Source of the DNA: Candidatus Woesearchaeota archaeon UBA153
Lineage (GTDB): Archaea; Nanobdellota; Nanobdellia; Woesearchaeales; UBA525
Assembly: GCA_002503705.1 (NCBI GenBank)
Contig: DASH01000042.1
Coordinates: 25,148 to 89,147 of the forward strand
Reading direction: 5' to 3'
Length of the DNA stretch: 64,000 nt
Position 1 is the stretch's first letter. Each line of letters opens with the position of its first letter. The notes under the pieces were generated by a model that did no database searches, had not been told where the DNA came from, and saw only the letters and a list, made by a program, of their open reading frames with translations. The translations under genes were made by a program, and so were the position numbers. Below, piece after piece: positions 24,060-31,528 of this stretch.

Positions 24060-24926
24060 ATGGCACGCAGAGAAGCACGGAAGGAGAGCGTCGTGAGCGC
24101 GAACCTCGACAACTGGCACCCGAAGACCGAGCTTGGGCGCCAAGTCAAGGCGAAGGAGATCCTCGACATCGACGAAATCCTTGATAGTGGTCGCACCATC
24201 CTCGAGCCGGAAATCATCGACATACTCCTCCCGAACTTGGAAGCCGACCTCTTGTTGATCGGCCAAGCGAAGGGCAAGTTCGGCGGCGGCCAGCGTCGCA
24301 CGTTCCGCCAGACGCAGAAGAAGACGATGGAGGGGAACAAACCGAAGTTCTCCTGTCTCGTCGTCATCGGCGACAAGAACGGCCACGTCGGTTTCGGCCT
24401 CGGTAAGGCGAAAGAGACGATGCCGGCGCGCGAGAAAGCCGTCCGGAAAGCCAAGCTCAACCTGTTCAAGATCCGTCGCGGCACGGGCTCGTGGGAAGAC
24501 GCGAGCAGCGAACCGCACTCCATCCCGTTCAGCGTGACCGGCAAGACGGGCAGCGTCCTCATCAAGCTCATCCCCGCGCCGAAAGGCAAGGGGCTCGTCG
24601 TCGAGAAAGAGGCGGCGAAAGCCTTAGTCTTGGCCGGCATCAAGAACGTCTGGAGCAAGACGTACGGCCAGACGAAGAACAAAGTCAATTTCATCCGAGC
24701 GCTCGAGCTCGCGTTGCGCAACTTGAGCACGACGAAAGTGCCGGACAAAATGGTGGAGAAGCTCGCCATCGCGGACGGCAGCGTCAAGAAGAGCGAGGAC
24801 GCGAGCGTTGACTCGTCCGAAGAGGCCGCGGCCGCCTCCTCCGCGAGCGAACCGAAGCGCGCTGAACGCCGCCCTGTCCGCCGCGTTCGCGGTCCGAAGA
24901 AGGAGACGAAAGAGAAGAAAGAGTGA
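24060..24926 (+). CDS. rps5: 30S ribosomal protein uS5
   Basis: Small-subunit protein that helps decoding fidelity. RRTFRQTQKKTMEGNKPKFS and GDKNGHVGFGLGKAKETMPA are the conserved double-stranded-RNA-binding part. 288 residues, with a tail of about 50 rich in Ser/Ala/Lys/Arg. TTGATACTCC precedes the ATG. Confidence 0.95.
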   Translation: MARREARKESVVSANLDNWHPKTELGRQVKAKEILDIDEILDSGRTILEPEIIDILLPNLEADLLLIGQAKGKFGGGQRRTFRQTQKKTMEGNKPKFSCLVVIGDKNGHVGFGLGKAKETMPAREKAVRKAKLNLFKIRRGTGSWEDASSEPHSIPFSVTGKTGSVLIKLIPAPKGKGLVVEKEAAKALVLAGIKNVWSKTYGQTKNKVNFIRALELALRNLSTTKVPDKMVEKLAIADGSVKKSEDASVDSSEEAAAASSASEPKRAERRPVRRVRGPKKETKEKKE

Positions 24927-24937
24927 GTTGATTCCTG

Positions 24938-25471
24938 ATGCCTGAAGCGAAAACGAGTACGAAGTCGACGGTGAAATCCACCGTGACGGCGAGCAGAACG
25001 CAGGGCGGCGCGACAGTTGCGCGCAGCGCTCCGAAAGCTGCTGCCAAACCGAGCGTTCCACGAACTGTTGTCGCGCCTCAAGCCCCCAGCGCCGAGAATG
25101 CCGGTCTCATCGCGGCGGTCCGCGTCCGCGGCGAAGAGGGCATCAAGACGGAGATCCGACTCGCGCTCCAATGCCTGCGCCTCCAACGCTCGAACGTCTG
25201 CGTCCTCATCCCTGACACGAAGCTCTGGCGTGGGCAACTGCGCAAGTGCAAAGACTACATCACGTACGGCTTGATCACGAACGAGACGAAACAATTGCTT
25301 GAAGAGAAGCGCGGCGTCAAGAAAGCCGACGGCACGCTCAAGCCGTTCTACCGTCTCAACCCGCCCCGTCACGGCTTCGGCCGGAAAGGCGTGAAGAAGG
25401 CGTTCACCGAAGGTGGCGCGCTCGGTGAGCGCGGCGCGAAGATGGACGACCTCATCCGGCGGATGGTCTGA
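24938..25471 (+). CDS. rpl30: 50S ribosomal protein uL30
   Basis: IAAVRVRGEEGIKTEIRLAL and FYRLNPPRHGFGRKGVKKAF are characteristic of archaeal/eukaryotic L30. It carries an N-terminal extension of about 45 residues rich in Thr/Ala/Ser/Lys. The C-terminal AKMDDLIRRMV is typical. 177 residues. Confidence 0.94.
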   Translation: MPEAKTSTKSTVKSTVTASRTQGGATVARSAPKAAAKPSVPRTVVAPQAPSAENAGLIAAVRVRGEEGIKTEIRLALQCLRLQRSNVCVLIPDTKLWRGQLRKCKDYITYGLITNETKQLLEEKRGVKKADGTLKPFYRLNPPRHGFGRKGVKKAFTEGGALGERGAKMDDLIRRMV

Positions 25472-25487
25472 ACATGAGGGATGCTCA

Positions 25488-25982
25488 ATGAGTCTCAAAC
25501 GACGCAAGAAGAACACCCGCCAGCGCGGCAGCACGTCGCACGGTTGGGGCGCGATGAAGAAGCACCGCGGCGCCGGCCACCGAGGCGGCCGCGGCAACGC
25601 GGGCTCCGGAAAGAGAGGCGACGCGAAGAAGCCTTCCTATTGGAAGATTAAGAACTTCTCCGGCAAGCACGGGTTCACGTCGAAACGGCCCGCGGTCGGC
25701 TTCGTCATGAACGCGGGGCACTTGTCGAGCATGATCGACACGCTCGTCACGCAAGGCCTCGCCGAGAAGAGCGGGAAGGGGTACGCGGTCGACCTCGAGA
25801 AATTGCGCATCGAGCGGTTGCTCGGCGGCGGCATCGTCAACGTCGCGATGGACGTGACGGTCGAACGCGCGTCGCCCTCAGCGATCGAGAAGATCGAGAA
25901 GGCGGGCGGCAAAGTCACCGTGACGGCGGAACCGGAAGCGGAAAGCGACGACGCAGAAGCGCCCGTGGCTGACGAAGCGTAA
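25488..25982 (+). CDS. rpl15: 50S ribosomal protein uL15
   Basis: Large-subunit assembly protein. RQRGSTSHGWGAMKKHRGAG and GGRGNAGSGKRGDAKK identify archaeal L15. ATG 25488 is chosen because the family begins at this point (LKRRKKNTRQRG) and GGGATG lies upstream. 164 residues with a short acidic tail. Confidence 0.95.
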   Translation: MSLKRRKKNTRQRGSTSHGWGAMKKHRGAGHRGGRGNAGSGKRGDAKKPSYWKIKNFSGKHGFTSKRPAVGFVMNAGHLSSMIDTLVTQGLAEKSGKGYAVDLEKLRIERLLGGGIVNVAMDVTVERASPSAIEKIEKAGGKVTVTAEPEAESDDAEAPVADEA

Positions 25983-26015
25983 AACCCTCTTTTCTTCTCT
26001 CAATCACCTATCAAA

Positions 26016-26028
26016 GCTTTTATAAATC
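26016..26028 (+). promoter_or_regulatory. TATA-like box upstream of secY
   Basis: GCTTTTATAAATC predicts a transcript from about 26050 that would include the family C hairpin before secY. Confidence 0.5.
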
Positions 26029-26055
26029 GTTGGTGTGCTCTCTCGCTGCTGGGCG

Positions 26056-26181
26056 CGTGTTGAGCATCTTCGAAACGCTCGATGCGAGTGTCGCAGGTCC
26101 TGCGTCCCCGGAGGGGGCGTCCCCCCGCGACGGACTCGTCGTCGTTTCCGAGGGCGTTTCGACTTGAGGATGCTCAACACG
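26056..26181. repeat. Family C long hairpin element, copy 1
   Basis: Outer stem is 13 bp and perfect: CGTGTTGAGCATC with GATGCTCAACACG. Inner stems are GAAACGC/GCGTTTC and GTCGC/GCGAC. The GC-rich core (about 26104-26126) in reverse complement reads GGGGGGACGCCCCCTCCGG, matching the cores at 28387-28407 and 37008-37027. It lies between uL15 and secY and would be part of the secY leader. Confidence 0.7.
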
Positions 26182-26197
26182 GAGTCGGGGTTAGGGT

Positions 26198-27538
26198 ATG
26201 GCGTTCATCGATAGCATCCTGAACAACCTTCCGGAAGTCAAGGCGCCGACGGAGAAGCGTCTCGGCTTCAAGGAGAAGTTGAAGTGGACGCTCATCGTCC
26301 TCGTCCTCTACTTCGTTCTCGGCTTGATTCCGCTCTTCGGCCTCGGCCCGAGCGCGCTGCAGCAGTTCGAATTCCTCGAGATGGTGCTCGGCGCGTCGTT
26401 CGGCAGCATCATCACCCTCGGTATCGGTCCCATCGTGACCGCCAGTATCGTCTTGCAGTTGTTGAACGGCTCGGGCATCGTCAAGTTCGACTTGACTAGC
26501 CATGAGGGGAAGGCGCGCTTTCAAGGCATCCAGAAGCTCTTGAGCGTCGGCTTCGTCATCTTGGAAGGCATCATCTACGTCATCACGGGAGGCTTGTCGC
26601 CGATGGCGGGCATCCCCGCGTGGTTCCTCGTCTTCCAATTGTTCCTCGGCGGCGTCCTCATCATGCTCATGGACGAGGTCGTCACCAAGTGGGGCTTCGG
26701 CTCCGGCATCTCCTTGTTCATCGCCGCGGGCGTCTCGAAGGGGATTTTCGTCACCCTCTTCAGTCCGTTCAAAGAGCAGGTCGCGGGCGCGTCGACGAGC
26801 GAGTACAGCGTCGGCCGCTTCTTCCAGCTCTTCCAATCGTTGAGCGCGAGCGACATGACGACGTTCATGGTCGCCGCGTCCATCATCCTCGCGACGATCG
26901 TCGTCTTCCTCGTCGTCGTGTACACGCAAGCGATGAAGGTCGAGATTCCCTTGAGCTTCGGCCGGATCCGCGGGCAAGGCATGCGGTGGCCGTTGAACTT
27001 CTTCTACACGAGCAACATCCCCGTCATCCTCGTCGCCGCGTTGTTGGCGAACATCCAATTGCTGGGGCGGCTCATCCCGAAGCTGTCGTGGATCACGCCG
27101 CTCGTCAACCAGCCGAACATCGTCCAGAAGATCATCACGAGCAGTTTCGGCTGGACTGATTTCTTCACCGCGCTCCTGTACATCCTCATCTTCATGACGG
27201 GCAGCCTCATCTTCGGCCTCTTCTGGGTCCAGACGGCAGGCCTCGACCCGCGTTCGCAAGCGCGCAACATCATGAGGTCCGGGCTGCAAATCCCCGGCTT
27301 CCGGAAGGACGAGCGCGTCCTGGAGCGGATGCTCTCCCGGTACATCTGGCCCTTGAGCGTCGTCGGCAGCCTCGCCGTCGGCCTCCTCGCCGCCGTCGCG
27401 GACTTGACGGGTGCGCTCGGCACTGGTACCGGTATCTTGCTGACCGTCATGATCGTCTACCACTTGTACCAGACGATCGCGCAACAGCACATGATGGACA
27501 TGAACCCGATGATGCGCAAGTTCATGGGTGAGCGGTGA
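26198..27538 (+). CDS. secY: Preprotein translocase subunit SecY
   Basis: Channel-forming subunit of the Sec translocon in the cytoplasmic membrane. 446 residues with about ten membrane helices; the N-terminal VKAPTEKRLGFKEKLKWTLI region, the plug-region NGSGIVKFDLTSHEGKARFQ and the late RDERVLERML-type loop KDERVLERMLSRYIWPLSVV are conserved in archaeal SecY. It follows the ribosomal cluster as in other archaea. The next gene, a YidC-like protein, starts 7 nt after its stop. Confidence 0.97.
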   Translation: MAFIDSILNNLPEVKAPTEKRLGFKEKLKWTLIVLVLYFVLGLIPLFGLGPSALQQFEFLEMVLGASFGSIITLGIGPIVTASIVLQLLNGSGIVKFDLTSHEGKARFQGIQKLLSVGFVILEGIIYVITGGLSPMAGIPAWFLVFQLFLGGVLIMLMDEVVTKWGFGSGISLFIAAGVSKGIFVTLFSPFKEQVAGASTSEYSVGRFFQLFQSLSASDMTTFMVAASIILATIVVFLVVVYTQAMKVEIPLSFGRIRGQGMRWPLNFFYTSNIPVILVAALLANIQLLGRLIPKLSWITPLVNQPNIVQKIITSSFGWTDFFTALLYILIFMTGSLIFGLFWVQTAGLDPRSQARNIMRSGLQIPGFRKDERVLERMLSRYIWPLSVVGSLAVGLLAAVADLTGALGTGTGILLTVMIVYHLYQTIAQQHMMDMNPMMRKFMGER

Positions 27539-27544
27539 ACGGCT

Positions 27545-28303
27545 ATGCTCTTCGGCTTCTTGTTCACGTGGCCGCCGTTCTGGGCGATCCTCCTCGTCTC
27601 GTTCGTCATCACGCTCTCGACGACGTTGTTGTATAAATATACGACGAACCAGGCGCGGATGCGTGAGCTGAAGAAGACGGTGAAGGAGTACCAGGAGAAG
27701 ATCAAGAAGTCTCGCGACAAGCCGGAGAAGATGATGAAGCTCCAGCAGGAGGCGATGCAGTACAACCTCGAGTTGATGAAGCACAGCTTCAAGCCGACCT
27801 TGTACACGATGATCCCGTTGCTGTTGCTCTTCGTCTGGCTGAACGCGCACATGGCGTACCAGCCGTTGCTGCCCGATCAAGAGTTCACGCTCACGGCGAC
27901 GTACGCCGACGGCGTCACCGGAACGACAAACCTCTCTCTCCTCCCGGAAGGCTTGACGTTGCTTTCGAACGCGACCGCGCTCGTCACGATTCCTCCCGGC
28001 GAGAAAGGAGGGGTGGTGGAGTGGACGTTGCGCGGGAGCGCTGGCGCGTACAAGGCCATCGTCACGTTCGCGGGTTCGCACGTCGAGAAAGAGTTCGAGA
28101 TCACCTCCGAGCCTGGTCATTACGACGCGCCGTTGCAGACATACAAAGGCGGCGTGAAGTCCATCCTCGTCGGCAACAAGCCCACCCGCCCGTTCGGCGA
28201 GTCGTTCAACCTCTTCGGCTGGCACCCTGGCTGGATCGCCGCGTACATCCTCACGAGCATCGCGTTGAGCATGCTCTTCCGGAAAGCGTTCAACGTCGTG
28301 TGA
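27545..28303 (+). CDS. YidC/Oxa1/EMC3-like membrane insertase (DUF106 family)
   Basis: Archaeal DUF106 proteins belong to the Oxa1 superfamily and help insert membrane proteins. The 252-residue protein has an N-terminal helix, a charged coiled-coil loop (MRELKKTVKEYQEKIKKSRD, then QQEAMQYNLELMKHSFKP), a second helix (TMIPLLLLFVWLNAHMAYQP), an inserted beta-rich extracytoplasmic domain of about 110 residues, and a final helix. The insertion is larger than in the shortest archaeal members. Position directly after secY supports a shared role in membrane protein insertion. Confidence 0.88.
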   Translation: MLFGFLFTWPPFWAILLVSFVITLSTTLLYKYTTNQARMRELKKTVKEYQEKIKKSRDKPEKMMKLQQEAMQYNLELMKHSFKPTLYTMIPLLLLFVWLNAHMAYQPLLPDQEFTLTATYADGVTGTTNLSLLPEGLTLLSNATALVTIPPGEKGGVVEWTLRGSAGAYKAIVTFAGSHVEKEFEITSEPGHYDAPLQTYKGGVKSILVGNKPTRPFGESFNLFGWHPGWIAAYILTSIALSMLFRKAFNVV

Positions 28304-28312
28304 AAAGAAGCG

Positions 28313-28322
28313 GTTTTTGTTT
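28313..28322 (+). terminator. T-rich terminator after the secY-insertase unit
   Basis: TTTTTGTTTT follows the stop codon at 28303 by about 10 nt, the form of many archaeal intrinsic terminators. Confidence 0.4.
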
Positions 28323-28332
28323 TCTCAATGAA

Positions 28333-28456
28333 CGCCGTTACCGTCCTTAAGGGCGAACACCTACGACGTTTTATGCAAGGCGACAAGGGGGACGCCCCAC
28401 CCGGGGAATGTCGCCCTACGGACGAAGAAGCGGGTGTGAGCAGGACGGTAACGGCG
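28333..28456. repeat. Family C long hairpin element, copy 2
   Basis: Outer stem is 15 bp and perfect: CGCCGTTACCGTCCT (28333-28347) with AGGACGGTAACGGCG (28442-28456). Next to it are TAAGGGCGA and GAGC, both shared with the copy at 36966-37126. Inner stems ACACC/GGTGT and GGCGAC/GTCGCC enclose the GC-rich core GGGGGACGCCCC. It lies between convergent genes. Confidence 0.75.
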
Positions 28457-28468
28457 CAGAATAGTTCT

Positions 28469-28846
28469 TCAGAGATAACCGTCTTGCTTGAGCGACTCGA
28501 CCACTTGTTTCGTGACGTCAGAAAGAGGATATGCTCTCGTCTTCTCATACGTCGCATAGGCGGCGTCCGAGATTTCCGCTTGCGGCTTTCCTAGGTTCTG
28601 CAGTTCAGCGAAATAGACGTCGACGTTGATGCCGTCGCCGGCGAAGGGAGCGATGCCTTGGAATGCCTTGTAGAACCGACAGTTGGTGACTTTTCCTTCT
28701 TCGATCTCTTCCGAGACCTCTCGGACGAGACAACCAAGGTCGGACTCTTCCGGTTTCCCGCCCGGGAGAATCCAGACGGTCTTCTTCTGGACGAGAAGGA
28801 GCTCTTTCTTATCGTTGATGATTGCCGCACTGACGACTAGTCGCAT
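28469..28846 (-). CDS. Nudix hydrolase
   Basis: A 125-residue protein of the Nudix fold, which cleaves nucleoside diphosphate derivatives with Mg. The Nudix box reads GGKPEESDLGCLVREVSEEI, containing the required REVSEE core. The loop between Gly and the first Glu is one or two residues shorter than in the common box. ATG 28846 is chosen because a GTTTATATCT box lies about 26 nt upstream on the minus strand; longer in-frame starts would overlap this promoter. Substrate unknown (NTP sanitation or mRNA decapping-like reactions are all possible). Confidence 0.85.
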   Translation of the reverse strand: MRLVVSAAIINDKKELLLVQKKTVWILPGGKPEESDLGCLVREVSEEIEEGKVTNCRFYKAFQGIAPFAGDGINVDVYFAELQNLGKPQAEISDAAYATYEKTRAYPLSDVTKQVVESLKQDGYL

Positions 28847-28868
28847 GATGCTCGGGAGTGTGTTCTTC

Positions 28869-28878
28869 AGATATAAAC
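28869..28878 (-). promoter_or_regulatory. TATA box of the Nudix gene
   Basis: Minus-strand GTTTATATCT, about 26 nt before the ATG at 28846. The divergent eL34 promoter is about 60 nt away. Confidence 0.6.
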
Positions 28879-28926
28879 ACATAATATTGCCCATATAGAA
28901 AATAATATCTTTTCCTTTCCAGTTAT

Positions 28927-28936
28927 CTTTATAAAC
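28927..28936 (+). promoter_or_regulatory. TATA box of the eL34-eL14 unit
   Basis: CTTTATAAAC predicts transcription from about 28957, giving a 30-nt leader before the eL34 ATG at 28987. Confidence 0.6.
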
Positions 28937-28986
28937 ACCTCGTCGTTCTCGGACGTCACGCTTGGCAGCGGAGAACGTGAAGTACA

Positions 28987-29253
28987 ATGGTTCGTGGAAT
29001 GTTCAAGAGCGGACGGTTCAGTCGCGTCCACGTGAAAGTCCCGGGCGGCAGGACAGTCCTCCGCTTCAAGGAGAAGACGCCGAAACAACCGCATTGCGGC
29101 GAGTGCGGCAAGCCTTTGCCGGGCATCCCGCGCATGTCGCGCGTCGAAGCAACGCACGCGTCCAAGTCGAGCAAGCGGCCGCAACGTCCGTTCGGCGGCG
29201 TGCTCTGCAGTGCGTGCACGCGGAAGCGGCTCGTCGCGAAAGCGCGAGTCTAA
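28987..29253 (+). CDS. rpl34e: 50S ribosomal protein eL34
   Basis: An 88-residue archaeal/eukaryotic protein. HCGECGKPLPGIPRMSR with the later CSAC pair forms a zinc-binding site, and KRPQRPFGGVLCSACTRKRL is the family C-terminus. It is separate from the main ribosomal cluster and pairs with eL14 downstream. Confidence 0.95.
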   Translation: MVRGMFKSGRFSRVHVKVPGGRTVLRFKEKTPKQPHCGECGKPLPGIPRMSRVEATHASKSSKRPQRPFGGVLCSACTRKRLVAKARV

Positions 29254-29341
29254 AATTTTTTCACAATCCAAAACAGCAGGCCTCTCGCGGGTTGCGGCGA
29301 CGCGCCCGAATTCTCGAGAGGGAAACGCGAGGAGATGAACC

Positions 29342-29782
29342 ATGGCATTGTTTGAAGTCGGAAGAGTCTGTGTCAAGATCGCCGGCCGCGACGCGGGCGA
29401 GCGCTGCGTCATCGTCGAAGTCCTCGACGCGCACACCGTGCTCGTTGACGGCGCGACGCGCCGGCGCAAGTGCAACGTCAAGCACTTAGAGCCGTTGGCG
29501 GAGACGCTCGACGTGAAGAAAGGAGCGACGCACGACGCGGTCGCGAAGGCGTTCACGGCGCTCGGCGTCGACGTGAAAGAGTCCAAGCCGCGGAAGGCGA
29601 CGACGAAGCCGCGCCACGCGCACAAAGCGAAAGCAGACGCCGGTGAACAGAGCGCGGTCGGTCAGCCCGTCAAGGCGAAAGCGCCGAAGGCGGAGAAGCC
29701 GAAAGCCGAACCTGCCAAAGCGCCGAAGGCTGAGAAGGCGGACGCTCCCAAGAAGAAAGTCGCGGCGAAGAAGACGGAGTGA
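29342..29782 (+). CDS. rpl14e: 50S ribosomal protein eL14
   Basis: EVGRVCVKIAGRDAGERCVI and RRRKCNVKHLEPLAETLDVK are the eL14 core (KOW-like). Usual archaeal length is about 80-95; here 146 residues, the extra being a Lys/Ala/Pro-rich tail. It follows eL34 by 88 nt. Confidence 0.93.
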   Translation: MALFEVGRVCVKIAGRDAGERCVIVEVLDAHTVLVDGATRRRKCNVKHLEPLAETLDVKKGATHDAVAKAFTALGVDVKESKPRKATTKPRHAHKAKADAGEQSAVGQPVKAKAPKAEKPKAEPAKAPKAEKADAPKKKVAAKKTE

Positions 29783-29799
29783 GTTCGAGAAATAAAAGT

Positions 29800-29822
29800 A
29801 TTTTTTAGAAATATTTTTTCTT
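29800..29822 (+). terminator. T-rich terminator after eL14
   Basis: Two runs of six T (about 29801-29806 and 29813-29818) follow the eL14 stop in an otherwise AT-rich 84-bp gap before the convergent pheT end. Confidence 0.6.
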
Positions 29823-29866
29823 ATAGTTATGCGTTATTTCTTTTTTTCAAGAAATTCAATGACGCT

Positions 29867-31528
29867 CTACGCTTTCTTCCGCAGCACGTCGTACAGAACA
29901 GTCAGGTTCAGCTCGAACACCGCGGTCGGCATGCCGAGTTTGTTCGCGTCGAGGACTTTCGGGTCGAGCTCGCCGCAATACGCGACGTCGACGCCGGCGA
30001 CGCTGACGCGCGCGACGCGGCCCGGGATGAACGAGGCGTGCTCGGTCTCCTTGTACGTCGGCGTCACGCCGAAACTGGCGAAGAGCGAGTCGAGCAGTTG
30101 CCGGATGCGCGTATAGTCCGCTTCCTCGCCAGACACTGCCGCAGCAATCCTGAACATCTCGTTCACGCCGGTTTCCGTCTTCTCTCGTGACTTCGTGAAG
30201 ACCTTGCCAATCTCGAAGATCGTCTGCGGGTACTCGTGACGCTTGTTGCGGCCGAGCGTGTCGACGAGCGAGGGCGTGAGCCACGCGCGCAACGAGTCGT
30301 AGCCCTCGCTCACGCTGCTCTTGAGCGTGATGACGTCGAGTTCGAGGTTCATGCGTTTCGTCTGCAACTCCTTGCTGATGAGATGGTAGTTCTTCACTTC
30401 GAGGAGTCCGTGCCCGACGAGGCGCTCGCGCACTTTCGCCGCGAAAATTTCGAACGGCGCTTCGCGCGCTATCGTCGCGACGTTCGGCAGGATTTCCGGG
30501 ATGTGCTCGAAGCCGTACGCGATCGCGATGTCCTCGGCGAAGTCCGCTTGGTGCAAGATATCGGTGCGGTACGCGGGAATAGAGACGACTCCTTTCTCGT
30601 ACCCGTAACCCATCTTCTCGAAGAGAGTCTTCACCGTCTTTTCGTTCAAGTCGAGGCCGAGGAGCGTGTTGATATATTTCACGTCCGCTTTCATCTTCCG
30701 CGGCTCGAGCACCGGAGAGGTTACCTTCTTGGTCGGGTACTCGAGTTCGACGCTGGAGATCTCGCCGCCCATGTCTGCGAACGCCGTGACGATCATGGCG
30801 AGGCACTCTTCCAGGATGCGCTCGTCGAAGCCGGAACACTCGATGAAGACCTCCGTCGTCTTCTCCGTGATTTTGCCCGTCAACTCGCTGTTGATGATCG
30901 GCGTGAACGACATGATGTTGCCCTTCGCGTCGAGGAAGCACGCGTAGCGAGACAATCCCGCGACGAGGCTCGCGTAGTCCTTCCCTTTCGGGTGCGCTTC
31001 CAGTATTTCTTGCGCCGTCATCGCCTTTTTCGCTTCTAACGGTTGGAACTTCACGTCGGCAGGCTTCAACCCTTTGAACGTGATGGGGAACGCGATGTGC
31101 TCCATCGGGTAGATGCCAATGGCTGCTCGTTTCCGGTTTCGGCCGAACGTGACGTGCAGTTTCTCTTGGATTTGGATGATCTCTTTCAGCTTCTCGTCGT
31201 TGATTTTCAGCTTCGTGACGATGGCGCATCGCGTGTGCGGCCTGCACTCCTCGACGCTCTTGTCCACGATGACCTTCTTGCCGCTCTTCTTGACTTTGTA
31301 CTCTTGCAGTCCGGGTTTCGCGCCGATGAAGCTGGCGAGCGCGCGGCTGAACCCTTGCTGGCTGAGCAGGTCCGGTCGGTTCGGGAAGATCTCGACGTGG
31401 ATGTCGTCATTCTCGATGCCTTCGAGCGCGGTGCCGAGCATGCCGATACGGTCTTTCAGCTGGTCGTCCGAGAGTCTCTTCCCGAGCGTCTTCAGCAGCT
31501 CTTTCTTACTGATGCTGATGGTCGGCAT
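29867..31528 (-). CDS. pheT: Phenylalanine-tRNA ligase beta subunit
   Basis: Structural and editing subunit of the heterotetrameric enzyme charging tRNA-Phe. 553 residues, the archaeal/eukaryotic length. The B5 domain, the B3/4 editing domain (FVECSGF-like FIECSGFDERIL) and FPNRPDLLSQQGFSRALASF near residue 50 are recognisable. The start lies directly after the pheS stop with no gap, so the two are co-translated. No C-terminal B8 anticodon-binding domain of the bacterial type, as expected for archaea. Confidence 0.94.
   Translation of the reverse strand: MPTISISKKELLKTLGKRLSDDQLKDRIGMLGTALEGIENDDIHVEIFPNRPDLLSQQGFSRALASFIGAKPGLQEYKVKKSGKKVIVDKSVEECRPHTRCAIVTKLKINDEKLKEIIQIQEKLHVTFGRNRKRAAIGIYPMEHIAFPITFKGLKPADVKFQPLEAKKAMTAQEILEAHPKGKDYASLVAGLSRYACFLDAKGNIMSFTPIINSELTGKITEKTTEVFIECSGFDERILEECLAMIVTAFADMGGEISSVELEYPTKKVTSPVLEPRKMKADVKYINTLLGLDLNEKTVKTLFEKMGYGYEKGVVSIPAYRTDILHQADFAEDIAIAYGFEHIPEILPNVATIAREAPFEIFAAKVRERLVGHGLLEVKNYHLISKELQTKRMNLELDVITLKSSVSEGYDSLRAWLTPSLVDTLGRNKRHEYPQTIFEIGKVFTKSREKTETGVNEMFRIAAAVSGEEADYTRIRQLLDSLFASFGVTPTYKETEHASFIPGRVARVSVAGVDVAYCGELDPKVLDANKLGMPTAVFELNLTVLYDVLRKKA

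Noticed and set aside
26174..28225. 683-codon minus-strand open frame
   Set aside because: It lies antisense to secY and the insertase gene, both identified by family motifs.
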